DNA of 64,000 bases from Tichowtungia aerotolerans (lineage in GTDB: Bacteria > Verrucomicrobiota > Kiritimatiellia > Kiritimatiellales > Tichowtungiaceae): contig NZ_CP047593.1 in assembly GCF_009905215.1 (NCBI RefSeq), positions 1,926,900 through 1,990,899 of the forward strand. Direction: 5' to 3'. Of this stretch, positions 37,442 to 46,632 are shown in pieces. The first letter of the stretch is position 1; every line of letters begins with the position of its first letter. Below the pieces are notes generated by a model, which was not told where the DNA came from, made no database searches, and worked only from the letters and a program-made list of their open reading frames with translations. Both the position numbers and the translations under genes were made by a program.

Positions 37442-39016
37442 CTATTGCATATTGTAGTAGTAATTTCCCTCGGTTCGGAGCGGGAAATCATCTGTTCGGA
37501 AAGGAGACGCCGGTAAACCGTCGGTATTGAATAGGGTGGGGACAATCCACTGCTTCCATGCGTAGCGCACTTCCTGCGGTTTCCTGACGGAAGGCGAAGA
37601 GATCCGGATTTTTCCATCGATCAGCTCCGCCCGGGCCGGAATGAAGTTTTTGTCTTTGCCGCAGATTTGAAAACCGCTGACCGGTTCGTTTTTTAACATG
37701 AGTTCCGACCCGAAGGTGCTGAAAGTCAGTTCGATAAACCCATTATCGCGCGTTGCTTTTTTAAGCTGCGGGCCGCGAGTGACAAGGTTGGTTTCGCCGT
37801 AGACCATCTGGCGGGCAAGCAGGGCGAGGCGGGTTCCGACTTTGCCCTTGGAGTGGGGGTGAATGTCTTTGAGGTCGCCGCCGTCGAGCAGAACGGCCAT
37901 GCCGGTGTTGGGGACGTTGAGGTCTGCCCACAGCTGCGCATCGCGCAGTTCGGGCCACCCGGGGGAGGCCGAGGTGGCAGGGCCCAGGGGCGGAAGCTGG
38001 ACAAAGAGAAACGGCATGTCGCTGTTTTGGAAGGCGGAGCGCCAATTCTCGATAAGGGCCGGGAAGACCTTGCGGTAGTGGGCGCTGGTTTCCGTTTTTG
38101 CGTTGTTCTCTCCCTGATACCAGATAGCTCCGCGGACGGTGTAAGGAACGGCTTGCGCCAGCATGGTTTCGTGAAGGCCGCCGGGACGTTTGGTGTTGTG
38201 CGGGCCCATTTTCCAGACAGGGCGGGGATTGGGGGTTTCTTTTGCGGTTTTTTTGCGGGCAAACTCCCTTTTTGCTGCTTCAAATTCCTCCAGATACTTT
38301 TCGTAGTCGCCTTCGGCCGGGAATTCTGTCCGGCAGTATGCCTCGTAGGGTTTTAAAACCTGTTCGGCTAGCTCCGGGCTGTTTTGGAAGGCCCGTCGGC
38401 TGATCCAGGCTTCGGCCGGGGTTCCGCCGACGGCACAGGCGATGATGCCGATCGGCACATCGCCCAGAGCCTTACGAAGGTTTTTTGCAAAGTAATAGGC
38501 GCTTCCGGAAAAGTCCTGAACGCTTTGCGGAGCGGCCGTCTGCCATTGAGGGGTCGGGCTGCTGTCTCCTTCAAAATCCTTGCGCGGAACCGTGACAAAG
38601 TGAAGAAGTGGATCGCTTGCCTCGCTGATATCCTGCGGGTGTTCCCTGAACCGTTTCATGGTTCCGGCCATGTTGGACTGTCCGCCGGCCAGCCAGACCT
38701 CTCCGACGAGAACATTTTCGATTGCCGATTTGTGATTTCCGTTCGAGGTGGAGCAGATCAGTGTGCGCGGTTCGCAGGAGGCATCCATCGGATCCAGCGT
38801 AACAAGCCAGCGCCCCTGGGGGTTGGCGGTTACGGTTTTTTTCTGTTCAGCAAACGAGATCGCAACCGTTTCCTGGGGATCGGCGATTCCCCAGATACGT
38901 ATCGGAGCGTTTTGCTGGAATACAGCGTTGTCGGTAAAAATGGGCGCGAGTTGCACGGTGGCCATGCAGGATATTGATGCTGTTATTACTGCAATTACTA
39001 TCTGTTTTTTTCTCAT
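37442..39016 (-). CDS. Sialate O-acetylesterase-like SGNH hydrolase
   Basis: About 524 aa from ATG 39016, with signal peptide (MRKKQIVIAVITASISCMA). N-terminal beta domain (QLAPIFTDNAVFQQNAPIRI) then an SGNH hydrolase: LAGGQSNMAG (Ser nucleophile), WYQGENNAK, and KDIHPHSKGK with the Asp/His pair. Removes O-acetyl groups from sialic acids or acetylated plant/algal sugars outside the cytoplasm. The frame extends to 39283, but that part would cross the divergent lacI gene and precede the signal peptide. Likely regulated from the shared 109-bp region to lacI. Confidence 0.88.
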   Translation of the reverse strand: MRKKQIVIAVITASISCMATVQLAPIFTDNAVFQQNAPIRIWGIADPQETVAISFAEQKKTVTANPQGRWLVTLDPMDASCEPRTLICSTSNGNHKSAIENVLVGEVWLAGGQSNMAGTMKRFREHPQDISEASDPLLHFVTVPRKDFEGDSSPTPQWQTAAPQSVQDFSGSAYYFAKNLRKALGDVPIGIIACAVGGTPAEAWISRRAFQNSPELAEQVLKPYEAYCRTEFPAEGDYEKYLEEFEAAKREFARKKTAKETPNPRPVWKMGPHNTKRPGGLHETMLAQAVPYTVRGAIWYQGENNAKTETSAHYRKVFPALIENWRSAFQNSDMPFLFVQLPPLGPATSASPGWPELRDAQLWADLNVPNTGMAVLLDGGDLKDIHPHSKGKVGTRLALLARQMVYGETNLVTRGPQLKKATRDNGFIELTFSTFGSELMLKNEPVSGFQICGKDKNFIPARAELIDGKIRISSPSVRKPQEVRYAWKQWIVPTLFNTDGLPASPFRTDDFPLRTEGNYYYNMQ

Positions 39017-39125
39017 TTTTAGTTCTTTTTTCGTTATTTGCGCTAGCATATCGTAAAGATGACTTGGTTCAAGTTCGTATTTCCTATAAAAAGAGGACGA
39101 AAAATAACGCAAAAAGGAATGCTGT
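39017..39125. promoter_or_regulatory. Divergent promoter between acetylesterase-like gene and lacI-1
   Basis: 109 bp containing two motif copies in opposite orientation: TTATTTGCGC (39034-39043) and TAACGCAAAA (39105-39114). The second covers the AAAAAGGA ribosome site of lacI, so binding there would suit autorepression. Promoter boxes are not unambiguous. Confidence 0.5.
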
Positions 39126-40124
39126 ATGAATCTTAACGCTGTTGCAGAACGTGCCGGGGTCTCTGTTGCGACCGTTTCCCGTGTGATTAACAATCGGGAG
39201 GGGGTTTCGCGGGCAAAGGCGGAGGAGATTCGGCAGATCATCAACGAACTCGGATTTGTGCCGAAACCGCGCGCGGCGCGCATCAGTTCTCCTCAGTTTC
39301 CTGAGGGGGTTCGTTACGGGAATATTGCGGTTCTGGTGCTGGGGCAGGGCTATGTCGGAGCGGCGGAGCTTTTTGTGCGCCAGCTGGGGCCGATCTGCCG
39401 GGGCTTGTCGCGGTTCGGAATTGCGCCGATTGTCTGTCTGGATGTTCAGACGCCGAAGGAGATGCCCGTGATTCTGCAGAAAAAGCAGATCGACGGGATT
39501 CTGATTTTTGGCGATATGAACGATATGCTGCGTGATTATTTCGATGGGATTCCGGTTTTTTGGATGACATCGCATCACGAAGGTTCGGATACACTGATTT
39601 TAACAGGGAATCGTGAAGTCGGTCATCTTGGCGCGCGTTATTGCCATGAAAAAGGGTGCCGTAAGGTCGTCGCAATCGGTGCGCATCAGGGGCCCGAGGT
39701 GTGGACGAGCCGATGTGAGGCGTTCGCCGAGATGGCGAAGGGTTTTTCGATGGAGAGTTCTTTGCTGCTGGGGGGAGTTCTTCCGGATATGGAAGCCTCT
39801 ATTGATCAGGTTGTCGTGGAAAATGCCGATTTGTTTCAGGCGGCAGATGGGATCTTTTTCCAGGCGGATCGGCTTGCGGCTTATGCGTATCCGGCGCTTC
39901 ATCGTGTTGGCGTGTTTGATGCGGGTAAAAAGCCGGTGGTGATTTCCTGTGGCGGAGAACGGAGCTACCTGAGTGGGCTGAGTCCTCGTCCGGTCAGCAT
40001 AGATATCGGGGCGGATTTGCTGGGAAAACAGGCTGTTGAGCAGATTCTTTGGCGCATTCGTTATCCTGAAGAAACGCGACATTTTTCCGTGGTGATTCAG
40101 CCGGAGATTGTTGACCCATTCTGA
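39126..40124 (+). CDS. LacI-family repressor, cassette 1
   Basis: 332 aa. HTH MNLNAVAERAGVSVATVSRV (1-20) then INNREGVSR and the hinge-helix region, followed by a periplasmic-binding-protein-like sensing domain. The recognition helix sequence VSVATVSRV is GalR-like. It probably represses the surrounding catabolic genes until a sugar or sugar acid binds. Paralogue at 56482-57474 has an identical recognition helix but a different hinge. ATG 39126 with AAGGA 7 nt upstream. Terminator follows. Confidence 0.92.
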   Translation: MNLNAVAERAGVSVATVSRVINNREGVSRAKAEEIRQIINELGFVPKPRAARISSPQFPEGVRYGNIAVLVLGQGYVGAAELFVRQLGPICRGLSRFGIAPIVCLDVQTPKEMPVILQKKQIDGILIFGDMNDMLRDYFDGIPVFWMTSHHEGSDTLILTGNREVGHLGARYCHEKGCRKVVAIGAHQGPEVWTSRCEAFAEMAKGFSMESSLLLGGVLPDMEASIDQVVVENADLFQAADGIFFQADRLAAYAYPALHRVGVFDAGKKPVVISCGGERSYLSGLSPRPVSIDIGADLLGKQAVEQILWRIRYPEETRHFSVVIQPEIVDPF

Positions 40125-40184
40125 TGGGGCTTGTCTGTCGAACCTGTCGGTCAGGATCTGATCTCCCCTGTCTCAAATAAATTG

Positions 40185-40214
40185 GGCCGCTCGTGATGTA
40201 GCGGCCATTTTTTT
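40185..40214 (+). terminator. Terminator after lacI-1
   Basis: GGCCGCT and AGCGGCC form a perfect 7-bp stem with an 8-nt loop, followed by ATTTTTTT. Confidence 0.8.
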
Positions 40215-40239
40215 CTCGAAACGGGTTCCTGCTGCTTTG

Positions 40240-40284
40240 TTTCGCAAAAACATATATTTTCGCGAAAAATTAAATTGAAATTAC
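40240..40284 (+). promoter_or_regulatory. Candidate operators before the aldolase gene 1
   Basis: TTTCGCAAAA (40240-40249), a perfect palindrome TTTTCGCGAAAA (40257-40268) and GAAATTAC (40277-40284) lie 55-100 bp before the GTG start. The first belongs to the cassette-1 motif group and the last to the cassette-2 group (GTAATTTC). Confidence 0.4.
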
Positions 40285-40338
40285 CCGAAACAGTGGTATT
40301 TTTCTATAAAAAGTGAACGTAATATAGCTGGAGATGAT

Positions 40339-41280
40339 GTGAGAAAAAATATTTCAGATGGTGTTTGGCCGGTGATGCTGACCCCTTTTGAGGAGACTGG
40401 CCGGATAGACTGGCGGGGACTCGAGTTGCTGACAGAGTGGTATATTTCGCAGGGGGTTCATGGATTGTTCTCTGCATGCCTTTCGAGTGAGTCGCTGCAT
40501 TTGTGTTGCGCCGATAAGCTGGAGATGGTTCGGCGGGTGGTTGAGGTTGCAGATAAACGTGTTCCGGTGGTTGCGGGTGTGATGGGGGCGGCCGATTGTT
40601 CCGAGCGGATCAGGATGGTGCGGCAGGTGATTTCGTTCGGAGCGGATGCTGCTGTGATGACCCTTTGTGATCTGGTTCCGGAAGGCGCCGGGGATGAACT
40701 TTGGATTGAAGAGATGGAACAGCACCTGAAGGAGCTGGCCGGTGCTCCGCTCGGGCTTTATGAGTGTCCTAAACCCTATCACCGTCGGTTGACGCCGTTG
40801 CTGACGGAGTATGTGACGGATCGTTCCGAATTTCTTTTTCTGAAGGAAACCTCCGGTGACTTAACTGAAATGGAGCGCAAGAGCCGGGCGGGGAAGAAAT
40901 CCGGGCTGAAAATATTCACCGCCAGTGCGGTGACATTGCGTGAAGCGCTGGATCGGGGCATCAACGGATTCAGCGGGTTGCAGGCAAACGTCTGGCCGTC
41001 GCTGCTCGTGAAACTGTTTGAGTGCCGGCGGGAAAATCCGGAGCTGGCCGATCGGTTGCAGCAGTTCTTTATTGATTATAATTGGGCTGTTGGACTTCAG
41101 CATGCCTATCCCGCGGGTGCCAAGCTCTATTTAAAGAAGGCCCATGGACTGAACATCGGAAGCTTTTCTCTGCTGAATGGGGCGTCGGCAGGAGAGAAGG
41201 AGGAGCGGTGGACGGACGAGCTGGTTCAGACGGTTCGCAGGTTTGCGGAAAAAACAGACGATGCGCTTGCAACGGTTTAA
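40339..41280 (+). CDS. DHDPS/NAL-family aldolase, cassette 1
   Basis: 313 aa. A class I aldolase-fold TIM barrel: the Schiff-base Lys is in FLFLKETSGD (about 162) and the second-shell Tyr in LGLYECPKPY. The carboxylate-binding motif that is GxxGE in DHDPS and N-acetylneuraminate lyase is GLFSACLSSE, so the substrate probably differs from both. The family includes sialic acid lyase and 2-keto-3-deoxygluconate aldolase. GTG start with GGAG 6 nt upstream. The oxidoreductase and symporter genes follow on the same strand. Confidence 0.85.
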   Translation: MRKNISDGVWPVMLTPFEETGRIDWRGLELLTEWYISQGVHGLFSACLSSESLHLCCADKLEMVRRVVEVADKRVPVVAGVMGAADCSERIRMVRQVISFGADAAVMTLCDLVPEGAGDELWIEEMEQHLKELAGAPLGLYECPKPYHRRLTPLLTEYVTDRSEFLFLKETSGDLTEMERKSRAGKKSGLKIFTASAVTLREALDRGINGFSGLQANVWPSLLVKLFECRRENPELADRLQQFFIDYNWAVGLQHAYPAGAKLYLKKAHGLNIGSFSLLNGASAGEKEERWTDELVQTVRRFAEKTDDALATV

Positions 41281-41292
41281 GGGATGGGCGAT

Positions 41293-42474
41293 ATGACGAA
41301 AGAATTGGCAGAGAAAAAAATAAAGATCGGTTTGGTCGGCTGTGGTTTTCGGATTTGGGGTGTTGTGCGTCATATGGCGTCACATCCTGATTTTAAAAAC
41401 GTGGAAGTGACCCATGTCTTCGACCCGGATCCTGAATACGGCACGATTATTCGCGACGAGTGGGCGCCGGAACTCCAGTTTGTTGACAGTTATGAAGAGA
41501 TCCTGCGCAACCCGGAGATCGACTGGGTGATGATCGGGTCCTGGAACTGCTTTCATGCGGAGCAGGTGATTGCCGCTTTCGAGGCGGGCAAGCATGTCTT
41601 CTGCGAAAAACCGCTGGCGACCCAATTTGAGGATTGTGTCGCCATGCGCAAGGCCTGGAGAGAAAGCGGACGGCAGTTTGTGATCGGCTTCACGCTGCGC
41701 TATTCGCCGCACTATCGAAAAATAAAAGAGTTGGTTGTTTCCGGAGCGATCGGGGATCTGGTCAGCTTTGAATTTAATGAAACCATCTCCTTCGATCACG
41801 GCGGATATATTATGGGCGGCTGGCGCGGCGACCGTTCCAGGGCCGGAACGCATCTGCTGGAAAAATGCTCGCACGACATCGACATCGTTAATTGGATCGT
41901 CGACGCGCCGGTTGCCCGGGCCGCCTCTTTCGGCGGGCTTGACTTTTTCACGCCTGAAAACGAAAAGCACATGGAGCGGATTGGGGCCTCGCCGGAGGGG
42001 AAGCAGGCTTACAGAGCGCATGTCGGGGGCCGGATGGGCAACCCGTTCACGGCCGAGAAAAGCATTATCGACAATCAGGTTGCGATTCTGGAGTACAAGA
42101 ACGGAGTGCGCGCGACGTTTCACGCCAACTGCAATGCGGCGATCATTGAGCGGCGCATGTATTTGTGCGGAACGGAAGGAACGCTTCGTGCCGATGTGAT
42201 TCAGGGAAAAGTCGAGGTCCAGCGGATTGGATATGATATCGAAACGGAAACGATTCGAACCAACACCTGCAACAGTCACGGCGGCGGCGATGCGGTGCTC
42301 GGCAAAGAACTGCTCGACTGTATGGTGAGCGGCGCGGAGCCGGTTTCCAGTTTGGACGACGGTTTTCGCGCAGCGATTACCTGTTTTGCAATCGATGATG
42401 CCATGGATTCGCGGCAGGTCGTGAATCTGGACACATATTGGCAGCAGGCCGGGTTTCAGCCGTTGGAAAAATAA
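41293..42474 (+). CDS. Gfo/Idh/MocA-family oxidoreductase, cassette 1
   Basis: About 393 aa, cytoplasmic. N-terminal NAD(P)-binding fold (KIGLVGCGFRIWGVVRHM) and the family motif KHVFCEKPLA; the C-terminal sheet domain includes GTHLLEKCSHDIDIVNWI (HDIDI, usual catalytic region). Probably oxidises, reduces or isomerises a sugar or sugar acid with NAD(H). ATG 41293 gives a normal ribosome spacing; ATG 41284 is also open and nearly abuts the aldolase stop. Very close to the copy at 61854-63020. In this context it could process 2,7-anhydro-sialic acid or another ulosonic acid, unproven. Confidence 0.9.
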   Translation: MTKELAEKKIKIGLVGCGFRIWGVVRHMASHPDFKNVEVTHVFDPDPEYGTIIRDEWAPELQFVDSYEEILRNPEIDWVMIGSWNCFHAEQVIAAFEAGKHVFCEKPLATQFEDCVAMRKAWRESGRQFVIGFTLRYSPHYRKIKELVVSGAIGDLVSFEFNETISFDHGGYIMGGWRGDRSRAGTHLLEKCSHDIDIVNWIVDAPVARAASFGGLDFFTPENEKHMERIGASPEGKQAYRAHVGGRMGNPFTAEKSIIDNQVAILEYKNGVRATFHANCNAAIIERRMYLCGTEGTLRADVIQGKVEVQRIGYDIETETIRTNTCNSHGGGDAVLGKELLDCMVSGAEPVSSLDDGFRAAITCFAIDDAMDSRQVVNLDTYWQQAGFQPLEK

Positions 42475-42482
42475 ACCGGAAA

Positions 42483-42501
42483 TTTTCCATGGATTGGAAA
42501 A
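42483..42501. repeat. Small intercistronic hairpin
   Basis: TTTTCCA-TGGAT-TGGAAAA, a perfect 7-bp stem between the oxidoreductase and symporter genes. It resembles sequences at 4681-4699 and 61779-61830. Confidence 0.55.
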
Positions 42502-42538
42502 CGGTGATGTACTTCAAACAGAGATTGGGTAGAGGCAG

Positions 42539-44110
42539 ATGACTTTAGGATGGCTGGATATTCTGGTATTGGTGTTGTACTTCGGTGTGACGATCGGCAT
42601 GGGATTTTTCTTCGCCCGGAAGAACACGGATACCGAGGAGTATTTTCTCGGCGGGCGCTCGCTTCCCGGCTGGGCGATCGGGTTGAGCCTGCTCGGTACA
42701 TCGATCAGTTCCGTTACATTTGTGGCGTTCCCGGCGGATACATTTAAGACCACCTGGATTCGTTTTCTGCCGCATATGGTTTTCCCGCTGGTGACATTGA
42801 TTTCCGCCAGGCTCTTCCTGCCGTTTTTCCGGCGCGGAACCATTTCCTCGGCCTACGAATATCTCGGTGAACGATATGGTGGATCCATCTCCTGTTATGC
42901 CGCATCCGTCTTTTTTCTGATTCAGGTTATTCGCACCAGTACCATTGTTTATTTGATTTCTCTGTTGATGCAGACGATTACCGGGTTGGATATTATTTAC
43001 TGCATTCTGTTGTCGGGTGGAATTACCGCCGTTTATACCACGAGCGGTGGATTTGATGCGGTGATCTGGACGGATGTGCTGCAGACTCTGACGCTGATTT
43101 TCGGTTCGGTCCTGATCCTGATTATTATCTCGTGTAATCTGCCCGAAGGGTTCAGTCAGATTATTTCCACCGGGGTCGAGTTCAATAAGTTCTCATTTCA
43201 TCAGCTGGCAGCTAACGGAGAGCTGCAGCCGCTTGCGCATGGGTTTTCTCTTTCGGAAAAAACCGTGATGATGATGTTGATCGTTGGGTTCGTCAATTTC
43301 CTGACCGGCCAGTTCGATCAGACCGCTGTGCAGCGCTGGTGTTCGGCAAAGTCGGCCAAAGAGGCCCGTCGTTCAATCTATTTCCTCATGTGTTCCAGCC
43401 TCCCGGTCTGGGGGAGCTTTATGCTGGTCGGTACCGCCATTTGGGTCTATTTCCATTGTTTCCCGGATGCGGCGGCCTCGCAGATGCTCGATGGCACCCG
43501 CAAAGCGGAAGAGATTGTTCCCTATTTTGTGATCCATTATCTGCCGCCGGGCATCACCGGTTTGGTGATTGCCGCCGCTATGGCGGCGGCGATGTCCTCC
43601 TTGAGTTCCAGTATTAACGCGGCGAGCATGGTCTGGGTGCGCGACATTTACCGGAAATTCATGGTCAAGGATCGCGACGACAAGCATTACCTGCGCATCG
43701 GGTTTGTTGCGTCCGGGGTGGTGTCTGTGCTGATGATGATCGGGGCTTACTGGCTGTATACTGCGCCGACCAAGACATTGATTGATTTCGGAATGATTTT
43801 AAACTCGCTGACCATGAGCGGGCTGGCCGGTGTTTTTCTGATCGGCATGTTCACCCGTCTGGCGGATTCGCGCGCGGTCTGGGCGGGCATTCTGTTCAAT
43901 ATGGCTTTCTCTGGTTATGCGCTGCTGTCGGACCGTGCGCTGCTTCCTGAGGCTCTGTGCATTCCATTCGATCTCTATTTCACCTCGATTGTCGGCAATG
44001 TGATCATGATAGGGGTTATCGTTGTTGCTGCCCGTTTCGTTTGGCGAAGCAAAAAAACGAATTTAAAAAACCTGACGTTTCGCGATCAGGAAAAAACAGC
44101 GCTGCTTTAG
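42539..44110 (+). CDS. SSS-family sodium/solute symporter, cassette 1
   Basis: 523 aa, inner membrane, about 13 hydrophobic segments. Typical SSS sequence: RKNTDTEEYFLGGRSLPGW, TSGGFDAVIWTDVLQ (sodium-site region), GQFDQTAVQRWCSAKS, and AAMAAAMSSLSSSINAAS. It imports the product of extracytoplasmic cleavage together with Na+. SSS members carry sialic acid, sugars and other solutes. A partial paralogue begins at 63047. Confidence 0.92.
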   Translation: MTLGWLDILVLVLYFGVTIGMGFFFARKNTDTEEYFLGGRSLPGWAIGLSLLGTSISSVTFVAFPADTFKTTWIRFLPHMVFPLVTLISARLFLPFFRRGTISSAYEYLGERYGGSISCYAASVFFLIQVIRTSTIVYLISLLMQTITGLDIIYCILLSGGITAVYTTSGGFDAVIWTDVLQTLTLIFGSVLILIIISCNLPEGFSQIISTGVEFNKFSFHQLAANGELQPLAHGFSLSEKTVMMMLIVGFVNFLTGQFDQTAVQRWCSAKSAKEARRSIYFLMCSSLPVWGSFMLVGTAIWVYFHCFPDAAASQMLDGTRKAEEIVPYFVIHYLPPGITGLVIAAAMAAAMSSLSSSINAASMVWVRDIYRKFMVKDRDDKHYLRIGFVASGVVSVLMMIGAYWLYTAPTKTLIDFGMILNSLTMSGLAGVFLIGMFTRLADSRAVWAGILFNMAFSGYALLSDRALLPEALCIPFDLYFTSIVGNVIMIGVIVVAARFVWRSKKTNLKNLTFRDQEKTALL

Positions 44111-44132
44111 CGTGGTAAGAAAGGAGATCTGA

Positions 44133-45362
44133 ATGAAAACAGGAAAGATATGGAGTAGGCTGTTTCTGTGTGTGTGCTGCAGTTCATTCGTCTTATCGGT
44201 AGCGGCAGTTGAAGTCCGCCGGGTGGAATCTCCGGCTCCGGAGGCTCCGATCCGGCTGGCGACCGGTTTGCTGAAATCCCCGGACGACGCGACGTGGGGA
44301 CTGCCTGAGATTCCAGACGCGGAGGTGAAGACCGTTTACCGCGGAAACACGGAGACGGGTACGTTTGTAAATCATCCGCAGCTTGCGGTTTTTAAAGACA
44401 GAATGTACGTGGCTTTTCAGCTCTGTCCGGCGAATGAAGATTCAAGCGATTCGGTCGCCGTCTACAGTTCCAGTACAGACCTGAATAAATGGACTGCTCC
44501 GGAAGTGATTGGGCCGCCGGCCGATGGGCATATCTTCCGGGCGAGCGCCGGCTGGATGCAGGACGATGACCATCTGTATGCATTAATTATCCGCCGGGAT
44601 GATACGGGACAGATTACATCGACCGAATATCGCGCAAGCACCGACGGGCAGAACTGGTCTGAACTCGGCATGCTGCTGCCGGACATGATGGCGGGCGGCA
44701 ATAGTCGGGCCGTTACACCCGGCGGACGGATGCTCATTCTGGGGCATGGCCATCACGACGACGAGGGGCAGTTTGTCCGTGATGCCCGGTCGTATTATCA
44801 CGACGGCGGTGATCTTTTGAAAAACTGGAAGCGGAGTGTTTATCCGCAGGAGACGGTGGAGGTTGCCAGGCAGGGCCGGTTCATGGGACGAGAGGTGGAG
44901 GCGCACTGGTTTCGCCGTCCGGATGGTATGCTGGTGCTGGTGTCTCGCGATATTCTGCGGTCCGGTTATGTGATGGCTGCTGAAAGCAGAGACGACGGTG
45001 CGAGCTGGGGCAGATCGCTGCTGACGAACATTCCCGATTCGTCCAATAAGCAGTGTGCCGGAAGCCTGCCGGACGGAACCTGCTACATGATTACAACCCC
45101 GGGGCCGGTGGAGAAAAACGATCGTCTTCAGCCGCGCACGCCGCTGGTTCTCTGGCTGAGCGACGACGGCGTTGTGTTTGACCGCGCTTTTCTGATTCGT
45201 CGTGCACCGGCGCCGCTTCGGTTTGAAGGAAAGAGCAAGACCTTTGGCTACAGCTATTTCAGCAGCCTGGTTCATGACGGAGTTCTTTACATCGCCTATG
45301 CGACCAATAAAGAGGATATCGAGATGTCCTGCATTCCGCTGGAGGCATTAGAAAGAAAATGA
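44133..45362 (+). CDS. Secreted sialidase-fold protein 1
   Basis: 409 aa with signal peptide (KIWSRLFLCVCCSSFVLSVA). Beta-propeller with Asp-box-like motifs (STDGQNWSE; SRDDGASWG) and an exo-alpha-sialidase-like end (LYIAYATNKEDIEMS). Family members are glycoside hydrolases or their relatives; the Arg triad of true sialidases cannot be confirmed by eye. AAAGGAGATCTG precedes ATG. The next gene encodes a close paralogue and overlaps by 4 nt. Expected to act on a glycan outside the cytoplasm. Confidence 0.8.
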   Translation: MKTGKIWSRLFLCVCCSSFVLSVAAVEVRRVESPAPEAPIRLATGLLKSPDDATWGLPEIPDAEVKTVYRGNTETGTFVNHPQLAVFKDRMYVAFQLCPANEDSSDSVAVYSSSTDLNKWTAPEVIGPPADGHIFRASAGWMQDDDHLYALIIRRDDTGQITSTEYRASTDGQNWSELGMLLPDMMAGGNSRAVTPGGRMLILGHGHHDDEGQFVRDARSYYHDGGDLLKNWKRSVYPQETVEVARQGRFMGREVEAHWFRRPDGMLVLVSRDILRSGYVMAAESRDDGASWGRSLLTNIPDSSNKQCAGSLPDGTCYMITTPGPVEKNDRLQPRTPLVLWLSDDGVVFDRAFLIRRAPAPLRFEGKSKTFGYSYFSSLVHDGVLYIAYATNKEDIEMSCIPLEALERK

Positions 45363-46615
45363 AGATCAATAGAATAAAACCGGTTGTTTGTGCAGTCGTT
45401 ATGCTCGCTGCGGGAGGGGAGTCCGGAGAGACGCGCCGGGCTGAGGCGCCGAATCCGTCGGCGCCGCTTCGGCTGGCAGGCGGGCTGCTGAATGGTGCGG
45501 ATGATGCGACATGGGGATTCCCGGAAATCCCCGGTGCGTATGTGCGGGTGATTTACCGGGCGGATGAACAAACCGGAACGTTCGTGAACCATCCTCAGCT
45601 GGCCTTCTTTAAAGGTCGAATGTACGCGGCCTTTCAGCTTTGTCCGGCGAATGAGGATTCCTCCGATTCCGTTGCCGTTTACAGCTCCAGTTCGGATCTG
45701 AACGAATGGACTGTGCCGGAAGTGATTGGCCCGCCAGATGTCGGCAATACCTTTCGGGCCAGCGTCGGCTGGCTGCAGGATTCCGACCGTCTCTATGCGC
45801 TGATTCTTCGCCGGGATGAAACATTTGAAGTTGCCCAGACTGAATACCGCTTCAGTACGGACGGAGCAAACTGGTCAGACCTGCAGGTGTTGATTCCGGA
45901 CATGATGGGGTCCGCCGGCGGGCGGGCGGTTATCCCCGGCGGACGCATCCTGATGCTGGGTCACGGCAACCGTGAAGTGGATGGCCGAAGCCAGCGCGAG
46001 ACGCTGGTCTATTATCATGCCGGCGGTGATTTTTCCACGGGTTGGAAGCAGGCGGATACGCCGCAGGAAATTCTGAAATACAGCAGTGCGGATAAGGTGA
46101 CCGCCCGCGGAATTGAGCCGGACTGGTTCCGTCGTCCGAACGGGGAGCTGGTACAGGTTTATCGGGATATTGTCAGGAGCGGTTATGTTCTGGCTTCTGT
46201 GAGTACCGATGACGGAGAGCGCTGGAGTGTTCCGCTTCTGACGGATATTCCCGATTCGTCCAATATGCAGTGTGCCGGGAACCTGCCGGATGGAACATGC
46301 TATATGATCACAACGCCGGGGCCGGTGGAGAAAAATAACGACCGGCTGCAGCCGCGCACGCCGCTGGTTCTCTGGCTGAGTGAGGACGGTGTTGTATTTG
46401 ACCGTGCGTTTCTGGTTCGTCGCGCTCCGCCCAGGCGCCGCTTTGAAGGAAAAAGCAAAACCTTCGGTTACAGCTATGTCGGCAGTCTGGTGCATGACGG
46501 GGTCCTGTATATTGCTTATGCGACCAATAAGGAGGATATCGAAATGTCCTGTATTCCTCTGAACAGTTTGAAAGGGACAGATGTTACGGCCGGTCGCAGG
46601 AGCGCTGGTTTTTAA
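45359..46615 (+). CDS. Sialidase-fold protein 2
   Basis: 418 aa, tandem paralogue of the preceding gene (shared stretches QLCPANEDSSDSVAVYSSS and LQPRTPLVLWLS). It starts at ATG 45359 within the stop of the first gene (ATGA). The N-terminus (KPVVCAVVMLAAGGESGETR) is a weak signal peptide. Asp boxes STDGANWSD and STDDGERWSV. The C-terminus has a short extra tail (TAGRRSAGF). Substrate unknown; the pair may have split specificity or form a complex. Confidence 0.78.
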   Translation: MKINRIKPVVCAVVMLAAGGESGETRRAEAPNPSAPLRLAGGLLNGADDATWGFPEIPGAYVRVIYRADEQTGTFVNHPQLAFFKGRMYAAFQLCPANEDSSDSVAVYSSSSDLNEWTVPEVIGPPDVGNTFRASVGWLQDSDRLYALILRRDETFEVAQTEYRFSTDGANWSDLQVLIPDMMGSAGGRAVIPGGRILMLGHGNREVDGRSQRETLVYYHAGGDFSTGWKQADTPQEILKYSSADKVTARGIEPDWFRRPNGELVQVYRDIVRSGYVLASVSTDDGERWSVPLLTDIPDSSNMQCAGNLPDGTCYMITTPGPVEKNNDRLQPRTPLVLWLSEDGVVFDRAFLVRRAPPRRRFEGKSKTFGYSYVGSLVHDGVLYIAYATNKEDIEMSCIPLNSLKGTDVTAGRRSAGF

Positions 46616-46632
46616 AGGTAGGGAGATGGAGA

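Noticed and set aside
39017-39283. Longer start for the acetylesterase-like gene
   Set aside because: It would overlap the divergent lacI gene and put the signal peptide internally.
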